Shown here: in pieces, positions 1-7,133 of the stretch | Position numbering within the stretch: position 1 is the stretch's first letter | Layout of the letters: every line of letters begins with the position of its first letter | NCBI GenBank assembly: GCA_049889495.1 | Contig: JBMHDH010000102.1 | Span: 1-10,705, forward strand | Source of the DNA: UBA685 sp049889495 | GTDB lineage: Bacteria > Pseudomonadota > Alphaproteobacteria > Puniceispirillales > Puniceispirillaceae | Direction of reading: 5' to 3' | DNA length: 10,705 nt | The notes under the pieces: generated by a model | What the model was told of the DNA's origin: nothing | The model's database searches: none | Seen by the model: the letters and a program-made list of their open reading frames with translations, nothing else | Made by a program: the position numbers and the translations under genes

Positions 1-585
1 TGTCTTGATCATGTGGCGCGCCTTGGCTATCGCCGCGTGATTGTGTTCCCGTATTTCTTATTCTCAGGCATTTTGATTGATCGCATTTATGGCTTTACGG
101 ATACCGTGGCGGCGAAAAATCCAGATATTTCGTTTGTGAAAGCTGGTTATTTAAATGATCACCCCAAAGTTTTAGCAACCTTTAAAGCGCGGGTGCATGA
201 GATTATCGAAGGCAGCAATCATATGAATTGCTCATTATGTAAATATCGTGCCGCGGTGCTTGGCTTTGAAGATGAAGTTGGCTTGCCACAAGAAAGTCAT
301 CACCATCATGTCGAAGGCATGGGTGCCAATGCCCCTGGTTCCAACATCGAAGATTGTAATCTTTGCCAAGATTTCTGCACTGGGGCATGCCGTTTGGACC
401 AAGATCATCACCATCATCATGGCCATTCGCATGATCACTCACATGATCACGGCCATTCGCATGATCACGATCACGGGCATTCACATGATCATGATCATGG
501 GCATCACCACCACCCTTATCCGCATGCCAAACATCCGCATGGCCCTGAATCAGTCAGACAGCATAAGCCGCTTAAAAAAGACTGA
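1..585 (+). CDS. cbiX: Sirohydrochlorin cobaltochelatase CbiX (long form), C-terminal part, 5' end outside window
   Basis: CbiX inserts Co2+ into sirohydrochlorin, the step that commits the anaerobic B12 route. The reading frame is open from base 1, so the start lies upstream. A GTG at base 13 is in frame but falls inside the conserved core and is not a credible start. The visible 194 residues begin in the second chelatase lobe (VIVFPYFLFSGILIDRI), typical of CbiX-long proteins. The MNCSLC motif at 223-240 matches the MxCxxC [4Fe-4S] motif known for this family. After it come a HHHH run (298-309), a second cysteine cluster C-x2-C-x3-C-x3-C (codons at 355, 364, 376 and 388), and a tail with 25 His in 45 codons (406-540). 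His-rich tails are known in long CbiX and are thought to hold metal. The catalytic His residues of the N-terminal lobe are not in view. The gene lies 29 bp before cbiC and probably shares its operon. Family call very secure. Confidence 0.93.
   Translation, partial: CLDHVARLGYRRVIVFPYFLFSGILIDRIYGFTDTVAAKNPDISFVKAGYLNDHPKVLATFKARVHEIIEGSNHMNCSLCKYRAAVLGFEDEVGLPQESHHHHVEGMGANAPGSNIEDCNLCQDFCTGACRLDQDHHHHHGHSHDHSHDHGHSHDHDHGHSHDHDHGHHHHPYPHAKHPHGPESVRQHKPLKKD
421..498 (+). repeat. In-frame repeats encoding Gly-His-Ser-His-Asp-His units in the CbiX tail
   Basis: Three successive units read GHSHDHSHDH (421-450), GHSHDHDH (451-474) and GHSHDHDH (475-498). The first 18 bases of units one and two (421-438 and 451-468) are identical. 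The third differs only at synonymous third positions (ggg, tca, cat), so the peptide repeat is kept while the DNA drifts. This suggests expansion by slippage or duplication followed by selection on the His/Asp pattern. The repeat probably binds metal; that role is inferred from composition. Confidence 0.8.
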
Positions 586-614
586 TGTGATTTAAAAAAG
601 GGGGGTATGGGACA

Positions 615-1250
615 ATGAGATATGATTACTTGAAAAAAGGTGATGATATCTATGATTTATCATTTCGTTTGGTGCGTGAAGCAGCTGATCTGTCATCTGT
701 GCCTGCGAATTGTGAATCGCTTGTGGTGCGATTGATCCACGCGGTTGGCATGCCAGATATCGCATCTGATATTGCCATTGGCGGCCCTCTTTTTGAGGCC
801 GCCATGTCTGCGTTTTCCCAAAAGGCCCCAATTTTATGTGATTGTGATATGGTTGCTTACGGTATCACAAAACGGTTTTTGCCAGACGGGGTTACACCGA
901 AATCATTTATCACTGACCCGCGCTTGCCAGAGATGGCAAAGGCCCAAGGCACCACAAGATCAGCCGCGCAATTATCGCTATGGCAAGATCAGCTGGATGG
1001 CGCCATTATCGCGATTGGCAATGCACCAACAGCCTTGTTTCGTTTGTTGGAAATCATGCAAGAGACAGGCGCGAGACCTGCTTGTATTTTGGGCTTTCCT
1101 GTGGGGTTTGTTGGCGCGGCAGAAAGCAAAGATGCTCTGATTGCGGATCATGGGGATGTGCCTTTTATCACATTGCGTGGCACCAGAGGCGGATCAGCCT
1201 TGGCCGCGGCGGCGGTAAATGCGCTAGCTCTGGAGGCGCAAAAAAGATGA
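615..1250 (+). CDS. cbiC: Cobalt-precorrin-8 methylmutase (CbiC/CobH family)
   Basis: This 211-residue enzyme moves the methyl group from C11 to C12 of (cobalt-)precorrin-8, giving (cobalt-)cobyrinic or hydrogenobyrinic acid. The length is usual for the family. The RLIHAVGMPD motif places the catalytic His at residue 42, matching His43 of CobH. The later AIGNAPTALFRLLE and ILGFPVGFVGAAESK segments are the family's conserved substrate-binding blocks. The start at 615 follows a purine-rich stretch (aaaaagggggg, about 596-606). An out-of-frame ATG at 607 is ignored. The gene ends inside the start of cbiET (ATGA overlap). CbiC (anaerobic) and CobH (aerobic) are homologous and cannot be told apart by motif. 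The cbi name rests on the neighbours cbiX, cbiD and cbiG. Confidence 0.96.
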   Translation: MRYDYLKKGDDIYDLSFRLVREAADLSSVPANCESLVVRLIHAVGMPDIASDIAIGGPLFEAAMSAFSQKAPILCDCDMVAYGITKRFLPDGVTPKSFITDPRLPEMAKAQGTTRSAAQLSLWQDQLDGAIIAIGNAPTALFRLLEIMQETGARPACILGFPVGFVGAAESKDALIADHGDVPFITLRGTRGGSALAAAAVNALALEAQKR

Positions 1251-2497
1251 TGGGCACTGCAAATCACAACAAATCACAATGGGTGATTATGGGCCTTGAT
1301 GAAAGTGGTCCAGCGCAATGGCGTGAATATCATCGCCTTGCCCTAGAAGATGCCGCCCTGATCATCGCAGATGATCGGTTTCATCCTATGATTGGCGAGA
1401 TTGCGACTGTTGAAGATCGGCTGATGTCATGGCCGAAACCATTTTCTGATTTAAAAGATCTGTTGGCCAAACATATATCTGACAAGGTTGTGATCTGTAC
1501 CACAGGTGATCCGATGCTTTATGGGGCAGGGATCAGCATTACCAAGTTATTTCCTGATCAGCCTATTAAGGTGTTACCTGCCTTATCTGGCATTCAATTG
1601 GCAGCTTCTGCGATGGCGTGGTCATTAACAGATGTTGAGGTTTTATCGGTTCATGGGCGCGCGCTTATCAAATTAGTGGCATCTCTTTACCCCTTTGCGA
1701 GATGGTTGGTGGTTCCCCAATCCGCCACCACCATCACAGATATAGCTGATTTATTAACATCTCACGGGTGGGGTGCGGCGCAAATTACCTGTCTATGGGC
1801 GCTTGGCAGAGGACAGGATGAGGTCATCACAAGCCATAGCGCAAACCAGTGGCTTGCCAGCAAAGATATACCGCAAGATGGCTTTTATATGGTGGCGGTT
1901 GATCTGGCCCCTTGTGGCAGACAGGCCTTTTGGGGGCAGATGGCTGGTTTGCCAGATGACGCCTTTATCAGTGATGGCAAATTAACCAAACAAGATGTGC
2001 GCGCCAGTGCCTTGGCAAAACTGCAACCACATAAAAAGGGTGTGCTTTGGGATTTGGGTACAGGGGCAGGTTCGATTGCCATTGAATGGGCGCGCTTTGA
2101 TGAAAGCTGTCATGCCTATGGTGTGGATCAATTGGATAAAAGGCTTGAAATGGCACGTGAAAATGCGAGCCGCCTTGGCACAGCAAATACCAGCTGGATC
2201 GCAGGTGATATCACCGCCATCATGGCAACTTTGCCAGAACCAGATGCGATTTTTATCGGTGGCGGCTTGTCTGATGACAGCCTGCAGGCGGCCATGTCTT
2301 ATTTGCCAACAGGGGGGCGGCTTGTCATTCATGCGGTGACATTGGAATCAGAGGCGATCTTGCTAGAGGCTCATAGAGTGCATGGTGGGCAATTAACCAA
2401 AATCGCAGTGAATAAAGCAGAAGCTGTTGGTCCCTATCGGGGCTGGCGCGGTTTGATGCCTGTGACGCAATGGGTGTATCTGAAAGAGAGTGTATAA
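1247..2497 (+). CDS. cbiET: Bifunctional cobalt-precorrin-7 C5-methyltransferase / cobalt-precorrin-6B C15-methyltransferase (decarboxylating), CbiE-CbiT fusion
   Basis: This 416-residue fusion corresponds to CobL of aerobic producers. Residues 1 to about 230 are the CbiE half (C5 methylation). It is a tetrapyrrole methylase with GDPMLYG at 87-93 and SVHGR around His136. From about 240 on is the CbiT half, which methylates C15 and decarboxylates the C12 acetate. It starts with LTKQDVRA (246 on) and carries the class I SAM-binding loop DLGTGAGS at 269-276. The open frame extends upstream to 980, but that part overlaps cbiC. ATG 1247 has GGAGG at 1232-1236 and makes a 4-bp ATGA overlap with the cbiC stop, so translation is probably coupled. 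ATG 1250 is an in-frame alternative. The CbiE half is rather divergent at its N terminus (MGLDESG where VGIGEDG-like text is usual, ADDRF where a Gly-rich segment is usual), but nothing is truncated. Confidence 0.94.
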   Translation: MMGTANHNKSQWVIMGLDESGPAQWREYHRLALEDAALIIADDRFHPMIGEIATVEDRLMSWPKPFSDLKDLLAKHISDKVVICTTGDPMLYGAGISITKLFPDQPIKVLPALSGIQLAASAMAWSLTDVEVLSVHGRALIKLVASLYPFARWLVVPQSATTITDIADLLTSHGWGAAQITCLWALGRGQDEVITSHSANQWLASKDIPQDGFYMVAVDLAPCGRQAFWGQMAGLPDDAFISDGKLTKQDVRASALAKLQPHKKGVLWDLGTGAGSIAIEWARFDESCHAYGVDQLDKRLEMARENASRLGTANTSWIAGDITAIMATLPEPDAIFIGGGLSDDSLQAAMSYLPTGGRLVIHAVTLESEAILLEAHRVHGGQLTKIAVNKAEAVGPYRGWRGLMPVTQWVYLKESV

Positions 2498-3201
2498 TGA
2501 CAATAGGACGCCTAATTGGGGTTGGGACAGGGCCTGGTGATCCAGAGCTTGTGACAAGAAAGGCTTGGGATACGGTGGCGCGCGCCAAGGTGATTGCCTA
2601 TCCTGCGCCTGATTCAGGCATCAGCTTTGCCAGATCTATTGTGGCAGATGCGATTTCAGAAGGCACAATTGAAATCCCAATGATTGTGCCAATGCGCGGC
2701 GCGCGCACCCCAGCCCAAGATGTCTATGATGAAGGCGCAAAAGCGATCGCTGATAGATTAGATGATGGGTTTGATGTGGCGGTGCTATGCGAAGGCGACC
2801 CGTTGTTTTTTGGCTCTTTCATGTATTTACATAGCCGCTTGAAAGATCGGTACGATGTTGAAATTATCCCTGGTGTAACAGCGATGACCGCTTGTGCAGC
2901 TGCCAGCCATCATGCGCTTGTGGCACGCGAAGATATGATGACAATCTTGCCAGCAACCATGGCAGATGCCGAAATGGAAGCTGCCATTGCCGCCGCGCAA
3001 GGGGTGGCCATCATGAAAGTCGGTCGCCATTTGCCAAGAGTGCGTGATTTGTTGGATAAAATGGGTTTGGCAGATCAAGCCCAATTTATCAGCTATGCCA
3101 GCTTGCCAAATCAGCAGATTTACCCCTTACAAGAGGCCCCTGAAAAGGTGCCCTATTTTTCAATGATTTTATTATATAAAGGGGATGACCCGTGGCTGTA
3201 A
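2497..3201 (+). CDS. cbiL: Cobalt-factor II / precorrin-2 C20-methyltransferase (CbiL/CobI family)
   Basis: This SAM-dependent methylase adds a methyl group at C20 of cobalt-factor II (or precorrin-2). The protein has 234 residues, near the family's usual 235-245. It opens with GVGTGPGDPEL (residues 8-18), the CbiL/CobI version of the tetrapyrrole-methylase signature. CEGDPLFFGS follows at 98-107, then the IIPGVTAM segment that lines the active site. The stop of cbiET and this start share one base (TAATG), which argues for coupled translation. An in-frame ATG at 2470 lies inside cbiET and would add nine non-conserved residues, so 2497 is preferred. Only a weak purine-rich Shine-Dalgarno (aaagagag) precedes it. 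The CbiL reading, rather than CobI, rests on the surrounding anaerobic-pathway genes. Confidence 0.94.
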   Translation: MTIGRLIGVGTGPGDPELVTRKAWDTVARAKVIAYPAPDSGISFARSIVADAISEGTIEIPMIVPMRGARTPAQDVYDEGAKAIADRLDDGFDVAVLCEGDPLFFGSFMYLHSRLKDRYDVEIIPGVTAMTACAAASHHALVAREDMMTILPATMADAEMEAAIAAAQGVAIMKVGRHLPRVRDLLDKMGLADQAQFISYASLPNQQIYPLQEAPEKVPYFSMILLYKGDDPWL

Positions 3202-3218
3202 CAAAGGACAGATACCCG

Positions 3219-5030
3219 ATGGCACATCAAGATATTGTTTATGTCTGCCTCAGCCAATCTGGCTTGGCACTTGCCACAAAACTAGCATCTGAAACAGGTG
3301 GTGAAGTGCATGGCCTTGAAGGCAGATGTGATGGCGCACCCTATCTATTTTCGTCTACCGCAGATCATTTGATTGATTTGTTTCATGGTCAGAAATGCAT
3401 TATCGCAGTTTGTGCCGCTGGTATCGTGATTCGTATCTTAGGCGCGCATCTCTCAGATAAGTGGACAGAATCCCCTGTATTAGCGGTGAGTGAGACTGGC
3501 GCATCTGTGGTGCCATTATTGGGCGGACATCATGGGGCGATTTCACTGGCGCATAAAATTGCTGAGATAACAGGTGGTCATGCGGCGATCACAACCGCAT
3601 CTGATGCCACATCGCATGTTGCGCTTGATATGCCACCACAAGGATATGTGCTGGCAGATAGAGATGCGGCAAAATCTGTGATGGCCGCCATTCTTAATGG
3701 CGCAAAGGTGAATATCGCAAAGGCTGGCCCTTTACAAGAATGGCTATCTGGGTTGCCACAAGGGGATGATGTTAAAATCATCTTTTCTGATCAGGCCGTG
3801 CCAACGCAAGATCATCAGCTTGTCTATCATAAATCTGATTTGATGCTTGGTGTTGGTTGTGCCAGAGGCTGTTCAGCAGAAGAGCTAGAAGCGTTATTTG
3901 CATCTATCTTGGCAAAGCATAACCTCAGTGAGGCTATGATTGGGGCGATTGGCTCTTTGGATTTAAAAGCAGATGAGCCAGCCATACATGCGCTTGCCAG
4001 CCGTCTATCTGTGCCATTCCGCGTCTTTGATGCAGGTCATTTATCAAGCTTTGCAGATCAGGTGTCTGATCCCTCTGATGTGGTGGCATCTGAAGTGGGC
4101 ACCCCATCTGTTTCAGAAGCGTCTGCTTTGTCCTTAGCAGGTGATGACGCAGCTTTGCTTGCAACAAAGGAAAAATCAGCCAATGCCACAATGGCGTTGG
4201 CGCGGGCCACAACCTCCAGCCCTACTTTATCAGGTCGCAAGCCTGGTAAAGTCTCCTTAATTGGTATCGGGCCTGGTAAATCTGATTGGCGCACGCCAGA
4301 GGCCACACGCCTTGTGGCCGAGGCTGATTTGCTTGTCGGCTATCGTCTTTATATTGATTTGCTTGGCGCATCAGCGGCATCAAAGCCCGCAATGCATTTT
4401 GCCCTTGGTGAAGAAGAATTGCGTTGTCGCACCGCACTTGAAGAAGCTGCAAAAGGCCAAGATGTGGCCCTGATTTGTTCTGGTGATGCTGGCATTTATG
4501 CGATGGGTGCTTTGGTGTTTGAATTGCTTGCCAGAGATCAGGCCGATGGCGGCGTCAGCGAGGCTGCCAAACGTGTTGAGGTCATCTCCGCGCCAGGCAT
4601 TTCGGCTTTGCAAGCCGCCGCCGCGCGCTCTGGCGCAATTTTGGGGCATGATTTTTGCACGATTTCTTTATCTGATTTGCTAACCCCATGGCAGGTGATT
4701 GAACAACGGCTTCATGGCGCTGGTGCAGGTGATTTTGTGATTGCGTTTTATAACCCTGTCTCAATGCGTCGTCGTACCCAATTGGCACGCGCGCGCGAGA
4801 TATTATTGCACTATCGCGGCGGTGATGTGCCTGTGTTATTGGCAAGTAACCTTGGCCGTGTCCAAGAAAAATTGATCTATCGCACGCTTGAAACTTTGGA
4901 TGTGAATGAGGTTGATATGTTAACAGTTGTGATGATTGGATCATCGCAATCAGCGCATGTGAATTTGGGCCGTTCTGAGGCGATTTTCACCCCACGCGGC
5001 TATGCCAAGCATCTTGATAAAACAGCTTAG
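3219..5030 (+). CDS. cbiGH: Bifunctional cobalt-precorrin-5A hydrolase / cobalt-precorrin-3 C17-methyltransferase, CbiG-CbiH (CobJ) fusion
   Basis: This 603-residue fusion joins two non-consecutive steps. Residues 1 to about 330 are CbiG, which opens the delta-lactone of cobalt-precorrin-5A and releases acetaldehyde. The CbiG N-terminal domain shows CAAGIVIRILG (65-75) and LLGGHHGA (100-107). The C-terminal domain begins near LGVGCARGCSAEEL (210-223) and runs to the NATMALARA end pattern near 330. A short Ser/Thr linker (331-343) leads into CbiH/CobJ (344-603). That domain methylates C17 and contracts the ring. Its marks are LIGIGPGK (347-354), CSGDAGIYAMG, HDFCTISLSDLLTPW and the DFVIAFYNP segment. 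A GTG at 3192 is in frame and overlaps cbiL, but ATG 3219 has AAGGA at 3204-3208 and directly precedes the conserved first strand, so it is preferred. Such CbiG/CobJ fusions are known in other bacteria. The CbiG half points to the anaerobic route. Confidence 0.94.
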   Translation: MAHQDIVYVCLSQSGLALATKLASETGGEVHGLEGRCDGAPYLFSSTADHLIDLFHGQKCIIAVCAAGIVIRILGAHLSDKWTESPVLAVSETGASVVPLLGGHHGAISLAHKIAEITGGHAAITTASDATSHVALDMPPQGYVLADRDAAKSVMAAILNGAKVNIAKAGPLQEWLSGLPQGDDVKIIFSDQAVPTQDHQLVYHKSDLMLGVGCARGCSAEELEALFASILAKHNLSEAMIGAIGSLDLKADEPAIHALASRLSVPFRVFDAGHLSSFADQVSDPSDVVASEVGTPSVSEASALSLAGDDAALLATKEKSANATMALARATTSSPTLSGRKPGKVSLIGIGPGKSDWRTPEATRLVAEADLLVGYRLYIDLLGASAASKPAMHFALGEEELRCRTALEEAAKGQDVALICSGDAGIYAMGALVFELLARDQADGGVSEAAKRVEVISAPGISALQAAAARSGAILGHDFCTISLSDLLTPWQVIEQRLHGAGAGDFVIAFYNPVSMRRRTQLARAREILLHYRGGDVPVLLASNLGRVQEKLIYRTLETLDVNEVDMLTVVMIGSSQSAHVNLGRSEAIFTPRGYAKHLDKTA

Positions 5031-5045
5031 TAAGAAAGTATAAAA

Positions 5046-5834
5046 ATGACAGTCTATTTTATTGGCGCTGGCCCTGGCGCCCCTGATTTGATTACCGTTC
5101 GTGGCTTGAATTTGATCAAATCATGTCAGGTTTGTTTATATGCTGGCTCTCTTGTGCCCGAAGCTGTTGTGGCAGAGGCCCCGAAAGATGGGCTTGTGAT
5201 GGATACCGCTTCATTGACGCTTGATGATATTATGGTGCTGATTCAAAAAGCCCATGCAGATGGCAAGGATGTGGCGCGGGTTCATTCTGGTGATCCGTCA
5301 TTATATGGTGCGATTGCCGAACAAATCCGCCGCTTGAACGAGCTTGATATCCCCTTTGAAATTTGCCCTGGTGTGCCAGCCTATGCAGCCGCGGCCGCCG
5401 CAATGGGTACAGAGCTTACCATTCCAGAAGTCGCGCAATCTATTATTCTCACGCGGACAGCGATGCAATCATCTGCTATGCCTGAAGGGGAAGATTTAGA
5501 GACTTTGGGTGCCACTGGTGCCACTTTGGCAATTCATCTATCTGTGCGCAATTTGCGGGAAATCGAACGTGTGTTAACGCCAAAATATGGCGCAGATTGC
5601 CCTGTGGTTGTGGCCTATCGTGTGGGCTGGCCAGATGAAGCCTTCATCCATGGCACCTTGTCAGATATCAGAAGCAAAGTCCGTGATGCCAAGATCACAA
5701 GAACAGCGTTAATTTTCGTTGGTCGTGCCTTGGGTTACGCTGGTGGTTTCCGCGATTCTGTTCTCTATGATGCAGATCATGTGCATGTATTGCGCACCAG
5801 CAAAGGCAGAGCCCTTGATGAGGCTGGTGAATAA
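5046..5834 (+). CDS. cbiF: Cobalt-precorrin-4 / precorrin-4 C11-methyltransferase (CbiF/CobM family)
   Basis: CbiF methylates C11 of (cobalt-)precorrin-4, supplying the substrate on which CbiG then acts. The 262-residue protein is full length for the family (about 250-260). It begins MTVYFIGAGPGAPDL, with the SAM-site signature at residues 7-15, followed by HSGDPSLYGA (80-89). The stretch CPGVPAYAAAAAAMG then ELTIPEVAQS and ILTRTA is the CbiF/CobM-specific block that separates it from other tetrapyrrole methylases. It starts 15 bp after cbiGH with a weak Shine-Dalgarno (agaaag). It is the last gene of the rightward operon and ends only 9 bp from the stop of cbiA, which is read towards it. Confidence 0.95.
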   Translation: MTVYFIGAGPGAPDLITVRGLNLIKSCQVCLYAGSLVPEAVVAEAPKDGLVMDTASLTLDDIMVLIQKAHADGKDVARVHSGDPSLYGAIAEQIRRLNELDIPFEICPGVPAYAAAAAAMGTELTIPEVAQSIILTRTAMQSSAMPEGEDLETLGATGATLAIHLSVRNLREIERVLTPKYGADCPVVVAYRVGWPDEAFIHGTLSDIRSKVRDAKITRTALIFVGRALGYAGGFRDSVLYDADHVHVLRTSKGRALDEAGE

Positions 5835-5843
5835 AACACCTCG

Positions 5844-7130
5844 TTAAATGATATGAATATAGGAGCCTGAGACATTCGCTTGTCTTAGGCCTGTTTTTCC
5901 AAGCGCATTCCCTGCGGCATCAGCGATTTCAAACAACGCATCGCCTTGTTCTTTGACCGCTGAGGTAAAGTGAAATTCATGACCAGATGTGGCATGTGAT
6001 AAATAATCAGGTGTCGCGCCCGTCTTGCCAATGCGCCGATAGCCAAGATGACGTTTGCGATCTTCAAAAGATGTTACCAATGGCAATAAATTGGCCATCT
6101 CGTAACTTTTGCCATCTTTATCAATGATGGCTTCCCCCAAACTCATATAGCCACCACATTCTCCATAAAGGGAAATGCCGTTTTTGGCAGTTTGCCGAAG
6201 AGATGATAAAAATTGTGATGATTGGCTTAATTTTGGCAAATGTAATTCAGGATAACCACCTGGCAAAAAGACAAAATCACTGCTCATCGGGATGGCGTCA
6301 TCTGCGAGTGCTGAGACAAAGGTAATCTCTGCGCCTTGGCTGCGCCAATTGGTAAGGTGATGTTGATAAGAAAAGCCAAAGGCTTCATCACGCACCACTG
6401 TGATATTTTGCGCGGGTGGTGGCGGTAAAGTGGTTGTTAAAGATTCGTCAGGCAGTGGGCCAAAAGCAGCAGCAATGGCATCAAGATCACAGTGATCTGA
6501 CATGATTTTGCCTGCATGGGTGATAAAATCAGACCAAGAGGGGTCTTGCGCCAATTCTGCCATTTGCACAAGCCCAAGATGGCGTGATGGCACCGCCAAT
6601 GAGGCAGAGGTTGGCACGCCGCCAAAACAGGTGAGGCCTTGTTCACGCAATACATCTTCGATTAATGATCTGTGACGCGCAGAGCCAACTTCATTTAAAA
6701 TCACGCCTGCAATATGCGGTTGCAATTTGGCAAGCGCGCCAGCGATATAGCCAGCGGTTTGTGATTGACCACGCACATTCATTATTAAAATCACAGGCAA
6801 AGATAGGCTGTCAGCCAAGGATGAGGTGGAAACCTTCACACCAACTGCCCCATCAAACAGCCCCATCACCCCTTCGATCAAAATGTGATCTGCTGGTTGG
6901 CGGCGGGCATAATGGGCCAATAGATCATCTGGCATCGCAAAGGGATCAAGATTAACCGACGGGATATCACAAGCCGCGTAATGAAAAGCAGGGTCAATAT
7001 AATCTGGCCCTGTTTTGGCACCAGCCACAGATATCCCTTTTTGGTGAAACGCAGCCAATAGGCCAGTTGTGATAAGTGTCTTGCCAGCGTTTGAGCTGGC
7101 AGCGCCAATGATCAGCCCGCTCTTTGCCAT
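5844..7130 (-). CDS. cbiA: Cobyrinic acid a,c-diamide synthase (CbiA/CobB family)
   Basis: This ATP- and glutamine-dependent enzyme amidates the a and c acetate side chains of cobyrinic acid (hydrogenobyrinic acid in the aerobic CobB version). The 428-residue protein starts with a dethiobiotin-synthetase-like ATP-binding domain. Its P-loop is GAASSNAGKT (9-18), followed by the conserved GPDYIDPAFH and EGVMGLFDGA segments. The C-terminal half is a class I glutamine amidotransferase with the nucleophile in YGECGGYM (Cys325, codon 6156-6158) and HLGYRRI and GHEFHFTS near the end. The start codon follows the cobA stop by 3 bp, with no clear Shine-Dalgarno of its own, so it is probably translated by coupling from cobA. 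The CbiA name, rather than CobB, is chosen from the cbi context. Confidence 0.95.
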   Translation of the reverse strand: MAKSGLIIGAASSNAGKTLITTGLLAAFHQKGISVAGAKTGPDYIDPAFHYAACDIPSVNLDPFAMPDDLLAHYARRQPADHILIEGVMGLFDGAVGVKVSTSSLADSLSLPVILIMNVRGQSQTAGYIAGALAKLQPHIAGVILNEVGSARHRSLIEDVLREQGLTCFGGVPTSASLAVPSRHLGLVQMAELAQDPSWSDFITHAGKIMSDHCDLDAIAAAFGPLPDESLTTTLPPPPAQNITVVRDEAFGFSYQHHLTNWRSQGAEITFVSALADDAIPMSSDFVFLPGGYPELHLPKLSQSSQFLSSLRQTAKNGISLYGECGGYMSLGEAIIDKDGKSYEMANLLPLVTSFEDRKRHLGYRRIGKTGATPDYLSHATSGHEFHFTSAVKEQGDALFEIADAAGNALGKTGLRQANVSGSYIHII

Positions 7131-7133
7131 CTG

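Noticed and set aside
203..595. Open frames on the other strand and in another frame across the His-rich part of cbiX
   Set aside because: They are by-products of the repetitive CAY/GAY codons; none has a recognisable protein or a ribosome site.
980..1246. Upstream extension of the cbiET frame to base 980
   Set aside because: It lies wholly inside cbiC, its text has no family similarity, and ATG 1247 has a good GGAGG site and a typical ATGA overlap.
4060..4247. A long Ala/Ser-rich linker between CbiG and CbiH, apparently low complexity
   Set aside because: Most of it (PSDVVASEVGTPSVSEASAL through NATMALARA) fits the normal C-terminal end of CbiG, so only about 13 residues (331-343) are true linker.
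5820..5868. Intrinsic terminator between cbiF and cbiA (GGTG-N7-CACC at 5826-5840; AGGCT/AGCCT arms at 5821 and 5864)
   Set aside because: Stems of four or five pairs with no following T-run are too weak to call.
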